Assembly (NCBI GenBank): GCA_027559495.1
Contig: JAMXSV010000001.1
Span: forward strand, 248,001-312,000
Length of the DNA stretch: 64,000 nucleotides
Source of the DNA: Aurifilum marmelostoma
Lineage: Eukaryota > Ascomycota > Sordariomycetes > Diaporthales > Cryphonectriaceae
Direction of reading: 5' to 3'
Position numbers and translations under genes: made by a program. Under the pieces are notes generated by a model, which saw only the letters and a list, made by a program, of their open reading frames with translations, was not told the origin of the DNA and ran no database searches. This document shows positions 1-12,149 of the stretch, one piece after another; positions within the stretch are counted from its first letter, which is position 1; every line of letters starts with the position of its first letter.

Positions 1-625
1 CTGTTTTGCTGAGGGGGTTGGGGCGAGCTGTCTGTGGGGTTGTGACAGTCCTTGGTCCCCATTGCTTTTCACTCCTGGCCATCACGTTGATGGGTCTCGG
101 TAGGCTGGCAATGTTGAGTCTGTAGAGTTCTCAAGTTAGCCAGCTTACATCTCGATAAATCTTGATTCGAGTTATTTTACTTGATGGTAGCTTCTGAAAG
201 GTCAAAGATGCGAATATGACTGAGATTGAAAGTAATAGCTAGGCTACCATAATCAGACACTTTAATCTTTTCTGGATTATGTAATTCAATGTAAAGTATA
301 CATCACAGCAGTTCCACAAAGCAAGACGAAGATCAAGCGTTACTTGGGTTGGTAAATGGATTGTGAAATGGGGTCACCTTGGTACCTGTGGGCCCTAAGT
401 CCATGAAGTGGCCCCCTCACCCTTCATCTCTTTGAGGGTCAATGAATTCCAGAACAACCTCATTGTGAACAGGCTGACCCATGTGAATGACTACGATGGA
501 TCTTATCTATAACAGAGAACTCTAGCTCTCTGGTAATTCTAATTTTCTGTAACTCGTCTCCATTAATTTGACGTTGACCAACACTCATACACACACACAC
601 TCTCCCTAATACTCAGCAACGACCA
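1..625. other. Intergenic, promoter side of first secreted-protein gene
   Basis: No open frame here resembles a protein. The stretch is moderately AT-rich. A TATA-like TCTATAA lies near 504-510, and a CA-rich leader (ACACACACAC near 590-600) runs into the ATG at 626, as is common in fungal 5' untranslated regions. Confidence 0.5.
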
Positions 626-1281
626 ATGAACATGGCCCTCTACACTTTAATCCTCAACATTACCATGCTCATCATTGGCTTTGGCCAGGCACAAACCACC
701 ACTGGCTACCTGCCTGAGCCCACCCTGCCAGCCTACATGTACACTGACTGCAATGACAACACTATCCCTGACCCCGATGCCCTCATCATCACCACAGCCA
801 AGATGATGGATTGGTGCGGCTGTGAGAACGTGCTCAACCCCGCCGGTGTCAACTACTACTCTGGCAGTAAGTTTCGGAAAGAAGAACATCTGGTCCTTTG
901 AGGCTGTTTCTCCCTGAGTGCTAATTCAAGCTGTTTACTAGTGTCCATCTACCAGAATGACATTCCCGGGTACCCCCTCAGCCCTGCTCGTACCTGGGCT
1001 TGCAGGCAAGATTCCTTTTCGTCGTTTCGCTATGTTTAATACTTATGATATCTAACATGATTGGTGTGAACAGTGCCGGAATCGATATCCGCTGCGACAC
1101 CGTTGAGGACTGGTACAACGCCCTGAGCAACGTGTCCGCTCTTTGCGGCAACAACTCCGGCCACTTTTACGACGCCTCGCGTCAGATGGCCTGGGGTTTC
1201 GATACCTACTACAACAACAAGTTTTGCGAGTCCGTTGCCTGGGTCGGCATCACCGGCCTCTCCAAGGATGAGGAGGAGTAG
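626..1281 (+). CDS. Small secreted cysteine-containing protein, three exons, unknown function
   Basis: Exons 626-866, 942-1005 and 1074-1281 join in phase to a protein of 170 residues. The N-terminus is a typical signal peptide: a hydrophobic core over residues 4-18, then GFGQAQ. The mature part has seven cysteines, including a CGC motif near residue 65, and several N-glycosylation sequons near residues 110-120. Intron 1 has a GTAAGT donor and TACTAG acceptor. Intron 2 is inferred to be a GC-AG intron, with donor AG|GCAAGA at 1006, branch CTAAC at 1052 and CAG acceptor at 1071-1073; only this choice keeps the phase. The ATG at 632 is an alternative start. No family was recognised. Size, secretion signal and cysteines make it effector-like, but that is inference only. 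It is convergent with the next gene. Confidence 0.72.
1006..1073 (+). other. GC-AG intron in the secreted-protein gene
   Basis: The donor reads AG|GCAAGA instead of GT. A CTAAC branch site lies about 20 bases before the CAG acceptor. No GT donor nearby joins the second and third exons in frame. GC-AG introns are a known minority class in fungi. Confidence 0.6.
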
Positions 1282-2251
1282 CCGGAGCAATGTGGGGGGG
1301 GAGCTTCGAGGTGTGCCACTTACACCGAGCAATTTTGGTGGAGGGTATACGTAAAAAGCACGAGGAAGAGGTAGGGAATGAGCAAAGAGATTTGGGGTCT
1401 GTCCGTAATCAATTATGGCCTCTTTGCTTCACTCTCTTCCTCCCTGCTTACGGAGATACACCAAGATCATAACACCCCAAAGTTACCAACCGGATAGGTC
1501 TCCTCGAGCAAACAGTCGCTGATCGGTCGGATAATAATCACAACAACGTTCACTTGATTACCATTGATACAATTGCGCATCGGATCGAGTAATTTGGTAC
1601 ACGTGACATACATGTTCTAGTATAGCAGCACTGCGTTGCGTACCTATAATTACCAAGCCTACCTAGTCTCTCAAAGAAGATCCACTTAAGAGAATGTCGT
1701 CCTTGATAACCCGGTGCAATTCTTATCAATGTGGGCCGGGTGGTCACCCAGGATATAGTGGATTAGAGAAAGCATCATGTTCAACTTTTGGAGTCGATAT
1801 CTCATTATTGTCCGCTCAGAAAGAAGATCCTCGGTTTTCTTCAGATGCCAGATTCCTCTCCTCCGAGCCGTTGTGGGGTCCGCAAATTCCAAATGTTGAT
1901 GATAGCTTGCAGATAACATGGAATTTATACTGATATCCACAAGTTTTTGCAATCTTGAGCATGACAGTTGGAAGTAGGCCAGCATGGTTTTGATGACGCT
2001 GAATGGTACAAACTCAGTGCCTGTGCTTGAGGAAATTCTAGGGAGCTATGTTGTGCAAGGCCCGCTGTCTCGTTTCATAAGTCACACGAAGATATACAAT
2101 AGACTTATGAGGTTAGGTTCTGGTTGATTGGCATTTCAAGGTCTGAGCCTCGGATCTCATCCTATCTCCATGATGGTCTACCTAAGACCCTGGATCGTTC
2201 TCTGACAACGTATTGCATATGGCATGCATCGACTGACTGTGAGCATCCTAC
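1282..2251. other. Convergent intergenic region
   Basis: This stretch lies between the stop codons of two convergent small-protein genes. It holds only short overlapping open frames on both strands with no domain or signal-peptide character. I see no gene or structured repeat here. Confidence 0.5.
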
Positions 2252-3019
2252 TCACCCCTCCCGAATGGGGCCGCGAGACACCGACATGGTGTAGCCATCG
2301 CCGATGTCAACGGGGGAGTCATCGTCGCGCTTGGAGGAGGTACCCCAGTTGGATCCGACTGCCCCCTGCACCGTGCCACAGCCATAGAAGTAGTTGTAGT
2401 GCCAGAGCGGCTCACTTTTTGCCAAGTGGTGGTTAGTTTTCAGAGATCAAGAAGCAGACAGGACATATCATGGTTATGTGCAGAAGAGAAAAGTCACTAC
2501 TCACTCAACAGGGGCGCAGTAGCAGTTGTCATAGCACCAGTCCCAGACGACCCGTCCTTGAGGCTGGGTCCCAGACCGCGGCTTCTTGGCGGTCTTGGTT
2601 CCACCGATGAGGGCGTCGCAGTCGAAGTATATATCGCACTGACGCTGAATGGCATCTTGCTTCCAGCCGGGTCCAGCCTTGGCAGGCAGCGGCGTGTTGC
2701 TGTCCACCTCACCGTTGTTGCACTTGATACCGTACCTGATGAGGACCTGATCGAAGAAGGACCGCTCCTCAGAGATGTGGGAGAAGCCTTGGTCGAGGTC
2801 AGTGTAGTTGACGGTGTTGTTGGCATGACCGGTGATGTTCAGGTTGACAGTGGTGTTGTTGATGTGGCCAACAGTGTGGTTGATCAGGTCCTTGGTATCA
2901 TCATTGTCTTTGGCAGGACTGATGGCTGTAGCAACAGGGCTGGTGAGGGTAACAGGAGACAGAAGGGCAAGAATGCCCCACGTGAGCAGAGTGATGAAGC
3001 TGGTGATCTTCATCATGTC
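2252..3019 (-). CDS. Small secreted N-glycosylation-rich cysteine protein, two exons
   Basis: Exons 3019-2505 and 2414-2252 give 225 residues. The splice is GA|GTGAGT to AAAAAG|TGAG, with an AACTAAC branch site. The start is ATGATGAAGATC at 3019: the more upstream ATG at 3052 lies inside a 5'-UTR intron (3095-3041, GTAAGG to TTGGCAG). A signal peptide of about 25 residues is followed by a region of roughly 30 residues with about six Asn-X-Ser/Thr sequons (such as NHT, NNT, NIT, NYT). The C-terminal half carries about six cysteines, including a CYDNCYC motif, then a WHYNYFYGCG segment in exon 2. No family was recognised. It is probably a secreted glycoprotein. A TATATAA box at 3227-3221 sits about 130 bases before the 5'-UTR intron. 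Confidence 0.75.
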
Positions 3020-3040
3020 AGGTTTTGTGGCTTGTCTGAT

Positions 3041-3095
3041 CTGCCAAAACATTATTAGCAGGATAGATAGAAGACCAGGAAAGACAACTCCTTAC
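3041..3095 (-). other. 5'-UTR intron of the glycosylated secreted protein gene
   Basis: Donor CCTAG|GTAAGG, branch GCTAATAATG and acceptor TTTTGGCAG span 55 bases, just upstream of ATGATGAAG. The intron removes an in-frame upstream ATG at 3052, which decides the start codon. Confidence 0.6.
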
Positions 3096-3220
3096 CTAGG
3101 AAGTCGATCAATCAAGCGATGCTGAGTTGAGCCTGGCGTTGCTGTTATCAGTACGTTCTGCAGATGGCGATGGTGAGAATAAAAAATGTAGGAAGCCGAG
3201 TGCTATAAGTTTGGACTGGC

Positions 3221-3227
3221 TTATATA
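3221..3227 (-). promoter_or_regulatory. TATA box for the secreted glycoprotein gene
   Basis: Read on the minus strand the sequence is TATATAA, about 200 bases upstream of the start codon. Confidence 0.45.
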
Positions 3228-6200
3228 CTTTGTGCTTGTTGCAGACAAAAGTGAATACGATGGGACCGACACAGTGACCTGAAGCTTCACGTAGACATGT
3301 TACAAGCCTGTTACTTAGCCATCTATGAAACCCATTTACTAGACTCTGTTCCCAAGGGTTGTTGGCTCATTTGTCTCCGCAAGAATCTGCATACTCATTG
3401 GCTCTCCATTCATTGAAGCTTACCACCTTGATTGCAAGGCTGTTTACTGGCTCCACACTATATCATTTACTGGAAGGACCATCCTCCATTCACATCCTGG
3501 TTAATGGGAGGAGTTCAGCTGTTTAAACGGAATCCCACTTCCTTTTGTTGAATGAGGGATTACAACGGCCATTGTGAACTGTGACCAGGCCCAAGGCATC
3601 GAGCAGAACTGGATTGTATTGGAATTATAACTTTTTAAGGATCCTGGTGCATTTGTACCTATGTACTGACTTAGTAAGCAGTCTAATATTCATATTTCTA
3701 TCAACTGTTCTGGCTTTCAAGTGGAACTCGTTGGAGGGAGACGGTTGGAGTTACCAGCAAGGTTGTGGTTCTAATGCGGCTTCCCTGGGTAACGTAGAGA
3801 TCATTGCTCTACCTCCTCACTTCTAGGACGGATAGGGATGCAGGATTCGCAGAACACTGGACTTGAGCTGAGAACATCCAAATATATGCTATAGCCCGAG
3901 GCTGTGTTGCATGGTTGACTTCAGAGTGCCAACACCTGGGCAATTTCAAGAGTTTAGCAGTTCTCTTGCATCACATTGACCTCAACATAGGAAAGACATC
4001 TATTGATGTTATACAAAAGCAGGGTTATCTGAATGCTTCAGGCATTGATTAACATTCAAGCCCTGTTAATGAAGGCAAGTAGTCAAGATATAGAAGCCAG
4101 CGAGATTATTATTGATGGACGTAGAGAACTCACTGGTTGCTATGGTACAGGCTACTTTGATCACTCGAATTGCATTTCCTGGCTAAGTCTGCATCAAGGA
4201 AGTTTTCTGTAGCTGTTAGCGTGTAGCTGTGGCGTACGGGTGAAGCTCAATGCTGATCTATACTTTTGACGTGATGTGATCTCTGAGAGAACCAAAAAAA
4301 ATGTCTGGACAATTTGTGAACATGTGGAACTTGTGTACACATGACGGCCTTCTGGGTTCACAAAAATTAAAATCCTCAAGAGTATTTGGAGAGACCTATC
4401 ACACAGCTATCAAACGCCATGTTGCTCTGGTGCTGCTCTTTCTGTACAATTCCATATGAATTACTCAAGGTTGAACAAACAGGCTGCAAAAGACGTTAAG
4501 TATCCAAGTGAAGGCCCTTCACACCCACTTGTGCTTCAACACTGCAAAATCTGCTCTTCTGTTTTCACATGATAAAAATGCTAAGGTCATATGTATCCAT
4601 TTCAAGACAACAGGAAGACCGTTCTCTGGTCGCCAGACGGCACCGCGGTGGCTTTCTCCAACCATTATGTGCTGGTCGACAGCCTCCTAAAGATGAAGGC
4701 CAGGATTTGCAATTTAGGTGCGTCGAATGACACCTAGGTAGTCGCCTTTGGCCAAGTTTCCACCCAGGACAACGTTCCCCTTCCTGTCTACGTGATAATT
4801 ACTGTCTTTATGATCATTGGTCGGGATCTTTCGGCTCACTCAATAACTTAAGATCTGAGCGATTTGGTAGTGCCTTCCAACCGATTCTTGCTCTTGCTGT
4901 ACCATCTTTGACGGTGTCTTCTCACTTTCCCGGTTTGGATATAACAATAAGAGAAATATATATGCTCTAATTAGTTGACTATGCATGCAATGGTTGACTA
5001 GTATTTCGATACAATCTTGCGGACCAGCCGCAGCCAGCGTCCACGTCGCCTCTCCGTTGAATTCACTGGCCCTGAATTATCGGATGCCCGCGAGCAATTT
5101 TGCAGACCATTTTGGGTCAAGACGTATTGCAGGAGTCTGGACAGTAGTGTTGTATGAGAATTTACTAATTCCAGACGAAAGGAAAGGGGAAGGTGACCTG
5201 TAGATAGAAATTACGACAACTTGCCACCGCCGCCGTCATAGAATGTATATCGTTTCTGTAAAGCAGACCAAAAATGAAAAGAGAAAAGGGAAAATAGTGC
5301 CAGCAAACCTCACAACATATCATTGCACGGCAGCGACTGCACGAAAGACGCATGCTAAAAACTGGAGCCAGTCTCCAAACGCGAGAAGATTGTCCGAGGC
5401 CAGTGCCTGACCAGCCAATGGCCTGACAGCCCGTGTCTCTCGATGCAGACTTGTGGTGTATGAGTGTAACCCGCATATGTGATGCTTCCATCAAGGCGTC
5501 ACCCAGCCCAATAAGAAAGGTGTGGCCATCGGCCTTATATGCATCACCTTGCAGCAAGCACCCTGGTCCAAAGCATGGTGGGATAGAGTTTCTCCAATTG
5601 AACGCCATCTGGGCGTGGGTAAAACGTGCTGGGGTCTGCATCTTTGTGATAGATTATGAATCTACCCTTCAACTTGTATACGCGCATCTCACCGGCCGCG
5701 CAATCCGACCCAGATCGGCCCTATGAATGTGGTAGCGAGCGGTGCTGGGCACTCTGGAGCATTGAACAACAGATCAACGACGCATGTCAATCGATGGACT
5801 AGACTCGCCTAGTGCATAAATACCACACACGATTCTTTCTGACCGGCTGCCGGGGCTTGCAGGCTACTTAAGATTGATGGTGTGGTCAGGGCCAAATAGT
5901 ATACATCCATAGTAAATATAGGTCAGTCTCGCCGCCGATCGCCCGTGTGAAAGACGGAGGAAGTTGGCATCGGACGTTGGGACATTGCTCCCCCGAGTCC
6001 ACCCACACCGCATATAGTGTGTGCGAATTACAGTTTGTACCTCGCCGGCTTCGTGCAGCACACGAAAAGCGAAAGAGAGGACAAAAAAAGGGGGGGGGGG
6101 TGGGTGTGCAGACGTGGCTGGGCGGGTTACCATAGCATCATCGTCACCAGGGATCAGACTCAATGGCGCGCACAACCCACCCACCCATGGTGCTACCTCT

Positions 6201-8242
6201 CCCTCCTTTGTTCGAAGCAGGAGGGTAGCAGGCGAGATTCAATTGATCATGGGCGGCGGAGGATGCCATCATAATGCTCCCAAGCTTACACTTGTTCGCG
6301 GCACATCAGTGACATCGCTCGACGACACCCACCGACAGGCCCTGTGGCGGGGGCACAAGGGCTCGACGATGGTCAGTGCCAATGACGTACAGGGACCACA
6401 GAGATCAAATAGTCTTCTTGCAGACCGTTGCACAATGGTCGTAGCAAGTGCATATTGGGTGGCAGGGTTGCCCCAAATATCGTGGGGAAGATGGTGTGGT
6501 GGCTATGGGGGATGGATGTGGCGGGACTCACCCACTACCCGCGGGTGTTTACAATGTCCCGGCCTGCTGGACGAGCGATGATCTTGGAATACTTCACAGA
6601 AACACTAGAATTTTCGTTGCCGCCGTTTATCCTGCAACCTCAAGCGACGTTACGTTGCTGGCGCCGAAGATCATCGCCCGTGTAGGGAAAAAGGGTCTAC
6701 ATAGTACCCTTTGGTTCAGCAGCCGGCGTTGCTTTTTTCCCCTATTCCACTCCTTCCTACAGGACTTGGACCGCCCAGCTGGGCTCAGCGCCACCTTTAT
6801 TAGTGACCCTAGGGCCTTGCAACCCAAAAACCAGGACCAGATGGTTTCTTTTTGGGAGGCGAAAAGCCGCCCTTTCGTCGGCTATCGTCTCTGGGAATGG
6901 CCCGGGGATTACCACTCTTAACAGCGAGTGTCTGATGCAGTGGGATAATGGCTGATCGTTGACATGCTACTTCTTAGCGTTGTGTGGCGGGTCCCTCGCG
7001 ATATTGAGTAGGAGGCGGCGCCATTGCAGTTGGTTAGGCTCTGCAGCAGCGCATTTTTATCAGAGATCACCAATGCAAATCTCCCCTGCCAAAGCCCCCA
7101 AGGGTCTCTCGTGTGTGTGAACCGTTACGTCTTCGGGCATTGGCATGACCAATAGGAGTAGACTCACAAAAATCGCCGTGGCAAAGTGGACGTCTGATGG
7201 GTAGGGGTACTATGAGAAAAAGCCGTTCGTCACCGCCCTGTGCCATGTGTTAGACTACTATGTACATATGTATCTGCCCTTCAAGAGGACGAGTTTCACC
7301 ACACGACTCAACTACCAATTGACTGGCCTAAGCATGGACCAAGAACTACAAGTTGAACTACATCTTGCAAGAGTAGTAGTGGTGGCAGTGAGTAGTCCTG
7401 TCCGAATGTCTCAGTCCTTCCCCATCAAGTGTAACAGAACAAGGCGATGTCGGAACACGAGATTGGACTCTCCCTGCACACGCGTGACGAGCAGGGCCAG
7501 GATGAGATATTGTCCGAGAACCGCGCGAAAAACTTCTAGACCATAGAGCGAAACACAGAAGCAGTTTGGCGTCCCACGAGGCTGCGAAGATCGCCCCCGC
7601 CCAGAGAGACACGGCTGGCAGTCGCCTCGAGCGAATCTGGCCGGGCTTTTCTTCTCCCGCAGACACGGTATCGGAACCACACTACTTTCGTATATAGTAC
7701 ACACATACAATGTACACAAGTAGGAAGAGACAAGCACGGCCGTATGAAGTACGTCCCGTGAACCCAGTACGCAGGGATCTGAGAATCATTACCCCGGCGG
7801 CTCTGCGCTGCTGGCACCTTCGATTTCGAGCAAGAGATGGTCGATGCTTGCGCCTGCCTTCGTCGCGTTTCTTTTTGACATGTAGGGGCGAATCATCTGA
7901 GGGTCATGCTGGGCAAGAGTTTGCAAAGTATCAGCGTCTTGTCGTCGAAGCTTGTTCCTGGGGCAGCCAAGTGCTGACGGATGGATACAGGCCGATGCTA
8001 GCCTGTCGTACAGACCGCTACATGCAGCGGCAGGGGTTGGGGCCGTCAAGCACACACGAGGTACTGTGTTCTATCTTGCCATAGTCGATGCATTGGGTTC
8101 CGCCGAGGCTACAGGCCCTGGTGGAGGGTATATCGCTACTATTTGGTACGTTACTGGCCATGGTCTGGCGTCGGTAGTCGTAGCTCCTGCAGCCCGGATG
8201 TGACGGATACGGTCCATGGAAGTGCCAAGTCAGTTTAAAAAA

Positions 8243-8261
8243 AGTATCGCAGTCCGATACT
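8243..8261. other. Short perfect hairpin
   Basis: AGTATCG and CGATACT form a 7-bp perfect stem around a 5-base loop. A run of A precedes it and TGTTTT follows. No gene is nearby to assign it to. Confidence 0.35.
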
Positions 8262-10170
8262 GTTTTCGTTAGTGATCTGTCATCCTGGTCTGCAGAGGCT
8301 CTACACAGTACTATGTACAGCCAACAAAGTCGATCCTAGTCCTGGTCATCATCACCTGATGTGACATCCTTGAGCAGGCCACGGCTAATGCTCTTTTAAT
8401 CTCCCCGTCCTGTGTCTCTGTCATCACTGACAAATGAGACAACAGATGGCGGATATCCTCTATAAGGGTCCTCCGCTGTTTGGGAACGGTCGGCGAGCGA
8501 TTGTCTGCGATGGCTTTTCCTCCCCGGGGGGGGGGGGTGTGGTGGAGGGGCAGAGATCGTCACCTTGTGTGGGCCATTGGCATGTGCGCTCCTAGACTTC
8601 TGGCATTGTTGTGCTGCAGTGCTGCAGAGCCGTTATGCTTTCCGCCCCAGTACACACCCCTTCAATGACGACAGGTCTATTCATCCCGAACACGAGACTT
8701 TGCGTGCAAGAGATATCCTAGACTTGTGCGGTGAGTAGTAAGCTCAATTGTCGCTCTTGCTCTCGTGCCCAACTGTCATTCATCTGACGCTGGCTGTCGT
8801 AGGAAGCAGGGCGGGAAGTACTTATTAGGTTCGTTTCGAGAGAGATCCGGTGACCAACAATGTCAGCTGGTACTTGTTGTGTCCCCCTGGATTCGGGAGA
8901 CGACAGCATGTACTGTGTTGGCAACACCCACCACGGCACGCACTATGGCCAGGACAAGTTTCTGGGGAAGACAGGGATCAAGGTCTCTCGGCGTCCTCTT
9001 GCCCCAGATCGACCTGAAGGCTCCGCAGGGATTCTCCATCCTGAGATCACACGATGTTCCTTGCCTCGGTTTTGGAGACGAAAACGAGGGTCGTTGGAGT
9101 CAATCCTAACAGGGCCCGGGGGTGGGTGGGTGATGGATTGAAAACTGGGGTTGGGTCAGTGTGATTATGGCCTCGATTGGAGAAGAAGTTGGGGAAGGAA
9201 TACGCCGCTGCCTCCAACAATGCATTTAACGGACCCTGTTGCCCACTTCCATCCAGGCACGCCAGGAGAGATGGACAGCGCCAGGTACGAGCGGCGGAAG
9301 TCTCTTGGGTCCACCTGAATTCGCGCAACATCAAGATTTTTAGAGGGTATCTCAGACAATTGACGACATACCATTCGACGGAGAAAGATTCGAAGTGGGG
9401 TCTCCAAAACCAAAAAGTGATATATCGACAGAAGCCTACTTCAGTTGGTCTACCGCATTCGATACCGTGCATGTCTCTACTTTCTTACGCCGTAGTGCTA
9501 GCTGGAGGGAAGAGCGCTGACACAGCGATGACTGTTGAAGATGAGGATGAGGAGGAGCAGGAGGAGGGCGACGACTAAAATGACCACCGACACCATTACC
9601 AGCAGAACCTCCGCCTCATCACCTGCCTCCTCGGATGGACCAGCTGGCGAGATAACATAGCGGCATTTAGCTATTTTGGTAGTGCGTTTGATGGTATGCG
9701 CTGTCACTCTGTATGGACTCCGGTGCCTGGTCCCAGGGCCGAAGCTTGCCGCCAAGTGGGCCGTGACAATGTCTGGGGCCTCTGCACTAGCTGCAAGCAT
9801 CTACCTGTCTGATCCAGGCGGAACATTTGGGCCTATCTTTCTGCAGCTGCTTGGAAATGTTCCAGGCCCTCTTCAGCGTCATTGCACACACGAGAAAGTC
9901 CTCTTTAAGAATGGCCTTACGGTCGGAAGGACAGGCAGGGGTGATAACCATATGCTGGAAGCGCTGTGATGAACGAATGAGTCAATGCAGGTAGCGTATG
10001 CACAGACGACAAGGGCGGGAAAGTCCTGACGAATGATAACCCCGCCGGTTTCTGGCGATATCTGCTAAAGTGGCTTGCATACCGTCGTAAGCAGCGGTAA
10101 GGTCACTACTCTGCCGTTAGCTACTGTTTCATGGTCTCGCAGCAGCAGCAGCACACACACTCCAGCCCAG

Positions 10171-10185
10171 CCCCCCCCCCCCCCC
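10171..10185. repeat. Poly-C tract, 15 bases
   Basis: An uninterrupted run of 15 C follows a CAG/CA-rich stretch (10138-10160). Confidence 0.8.
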
Positions 10186-12132
10186 AGTGGCATGGCGCGG
10201 CACAGCATGCACGAGAAGTCGGTCTGACGGCGTGTTGAATGATGCACCGGCAGCCACACGAGCTTCGTGAGCCAGCCATCTAGGCGGCATTGGAAGAGGG
10301 AAGGATACTTTGTCAAATTAAACCATGTTTCAATTACATACACCCTGGCTATCTATGATATCGCGCAGCTTAATTATAAGAGGCTCAAAGATTGGCTTCG
10401 ACGAGCTTCTCCCATGTTTTTAGCTGTGTCCAGCGTCGCAGTGCTAGGCTCGGATGAATGTAAACCGCTGCAGAGCGCGATATTGAGGGCTGCTTGGATA
10501 ATAAACAGCTGATCCTCTGGAACAAATGCCCCATCGATCCAGGTTGCCTTTGTTCGTGCGTGTAGCACAGTTTGGACATCTACGTGAACCAGCTGCCTCA
10601 TTGAGCCGATCAGAGTAGGGGATCCTGGAATGGCCTGATGACGGGACGACGACGACGAGGCCTGGGTGTAGACCCGAGGCGAATCACACAACTCAACAAA
10701 CGGACCGTTTGATAAAATGCTCGCTGTTTCTCTCCAATGTACTTTACTGCTCCTACTACGGTTTAATGTCGTCCCTGCTTGCCAGGAAGCCTGATCGACC
10801 AAATATCGATCTGACGTGCCCCTTTCGGATTCGTGTCACGAGGTAACACTATCTCTCTGAAACTTGATGGTGATGGACATTGCATTGCCGCCCACACAAC
10901 GGACATCTGACGGCTTTGGGAAACATCATCGCATTGAGGCTGTGCAAAAAAAAAGGGCTCCTCACAAGGAACGACCCCTGGACCCTAATTACTTGGCATG
11001 CTCAAGCAAGGGCTGCGCTAACGGGAATACACTGGAGGATGGGCAACCATCGTGGGTCAACAGGTTGCTGCTGCTTGCTGCCGCTGCTGCGAGGGGCCTT
11101 TTGCGAAGGTCTAAGTCATGATCCTGGGCGCCGATAGCGACCTTTGGAGGGGCCCTTCTGAGCAGGCGTGCTTGGTGAAATTCAGCACTGTGTGGAGACA
11201 ATGCCTGCGGTCACGCACCTGACCCTGACCGGAGATACCCTGGAGGCATTTAGAACAGGGGCTCTGTGGTCGCTTTGATTGGCCGATGTCCCCTGTGGTA
11301 AGCAGCCAGCACGGATCACCAGGTAGATCAAGCTCCTCGCATGTCGCCCTCAATCCATGGAGGGGCATGGAGGGGTCGAGGGGCAGGAGCTCACCCTCGC
11401 GGATGGCTTATCAAGCCGTATCGGACCTCACCACACACCTCATGTAGATGGAGGGGCAGCTCTGGGCCAGCCTTTTTGAGATTGGACGACCCTGCCGCAC
11501 CATCCCAAGAGGTCAGATGTCGCAACTAACAACCCTGGGTTGGAGTTAACCCGCTGTGTCATTCGCCGCGAAATGCCGCGACTTGGTCCACCGAGGGTCT
11601 GCGCAAGCTGAGCCAGTCTTGCTCCAAATGCTGCCGTGGCGGAGTCGTCGCTGGATGTTCACGTATATTTTCTTCTCTCTTCGTTTTCGTCCTGGTGTAT
11701 GTTGTGCCCCTCCATCACACAACTTGGTTCACTAGTGGTAATAGCACCAGCGCCCCACGACCACAGCTTCCGGCAGGTTGCGTCCCTCCCCCCCCTTTTC
11801 CCTCTTACGCTCAAGATGGCGGGGTCCAGGTCATGCAGGCTAGGAGGCAAGCTTGAGCTGCATCATCATACTGCAACGAGCCCGACAAGCCCCGATAAGC
11901 GCCCGCTGTGTGGAATACGACATGCCCACTCGGAAGTCGCCCCGCCTATGAGCACGAAGCGAATGAAGGGCTCCATGGAAGCGACGGGGCTGCTCATGAT
12001 CAGGGGCCGCTGTGAGTAATAACCTGTGACACCACGGTGGGGCGCAGCAGCTGGATATGATGCATCGTAGGAGCGGCCCGAAAGAAGAATCAAGAACCCC
12101 CGGTGTACCTGGGCCATTTTATCGCTTATCTA

Positions 12133-12149
12133 AGAGAGAGAGAGAGAGA
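12133..12149. repeat. GA microsatellite
   Basis: About eight AG units are followed directly by a G run. Confidence 0.75.

Noticed and set aside
3052..3052. Upstream ATG as start of the secreted glycoprotein
   Set aside because: It lies inside a well-formed 5'-UTR intron; the next ATG pair begins directly with the signal peptide.
2399..3058. 219-codon plus-strand frame
   Set aside because: It is a shadow of the secreted glycoprotein exon on the opposite strand, which has a signal peptide and proper splice sites.
10374..10802. 142-codon minus-strand frame
   Set aside because: It looks marginally protein-like, but there is no recognisable motif and no neighbouring exon to join.
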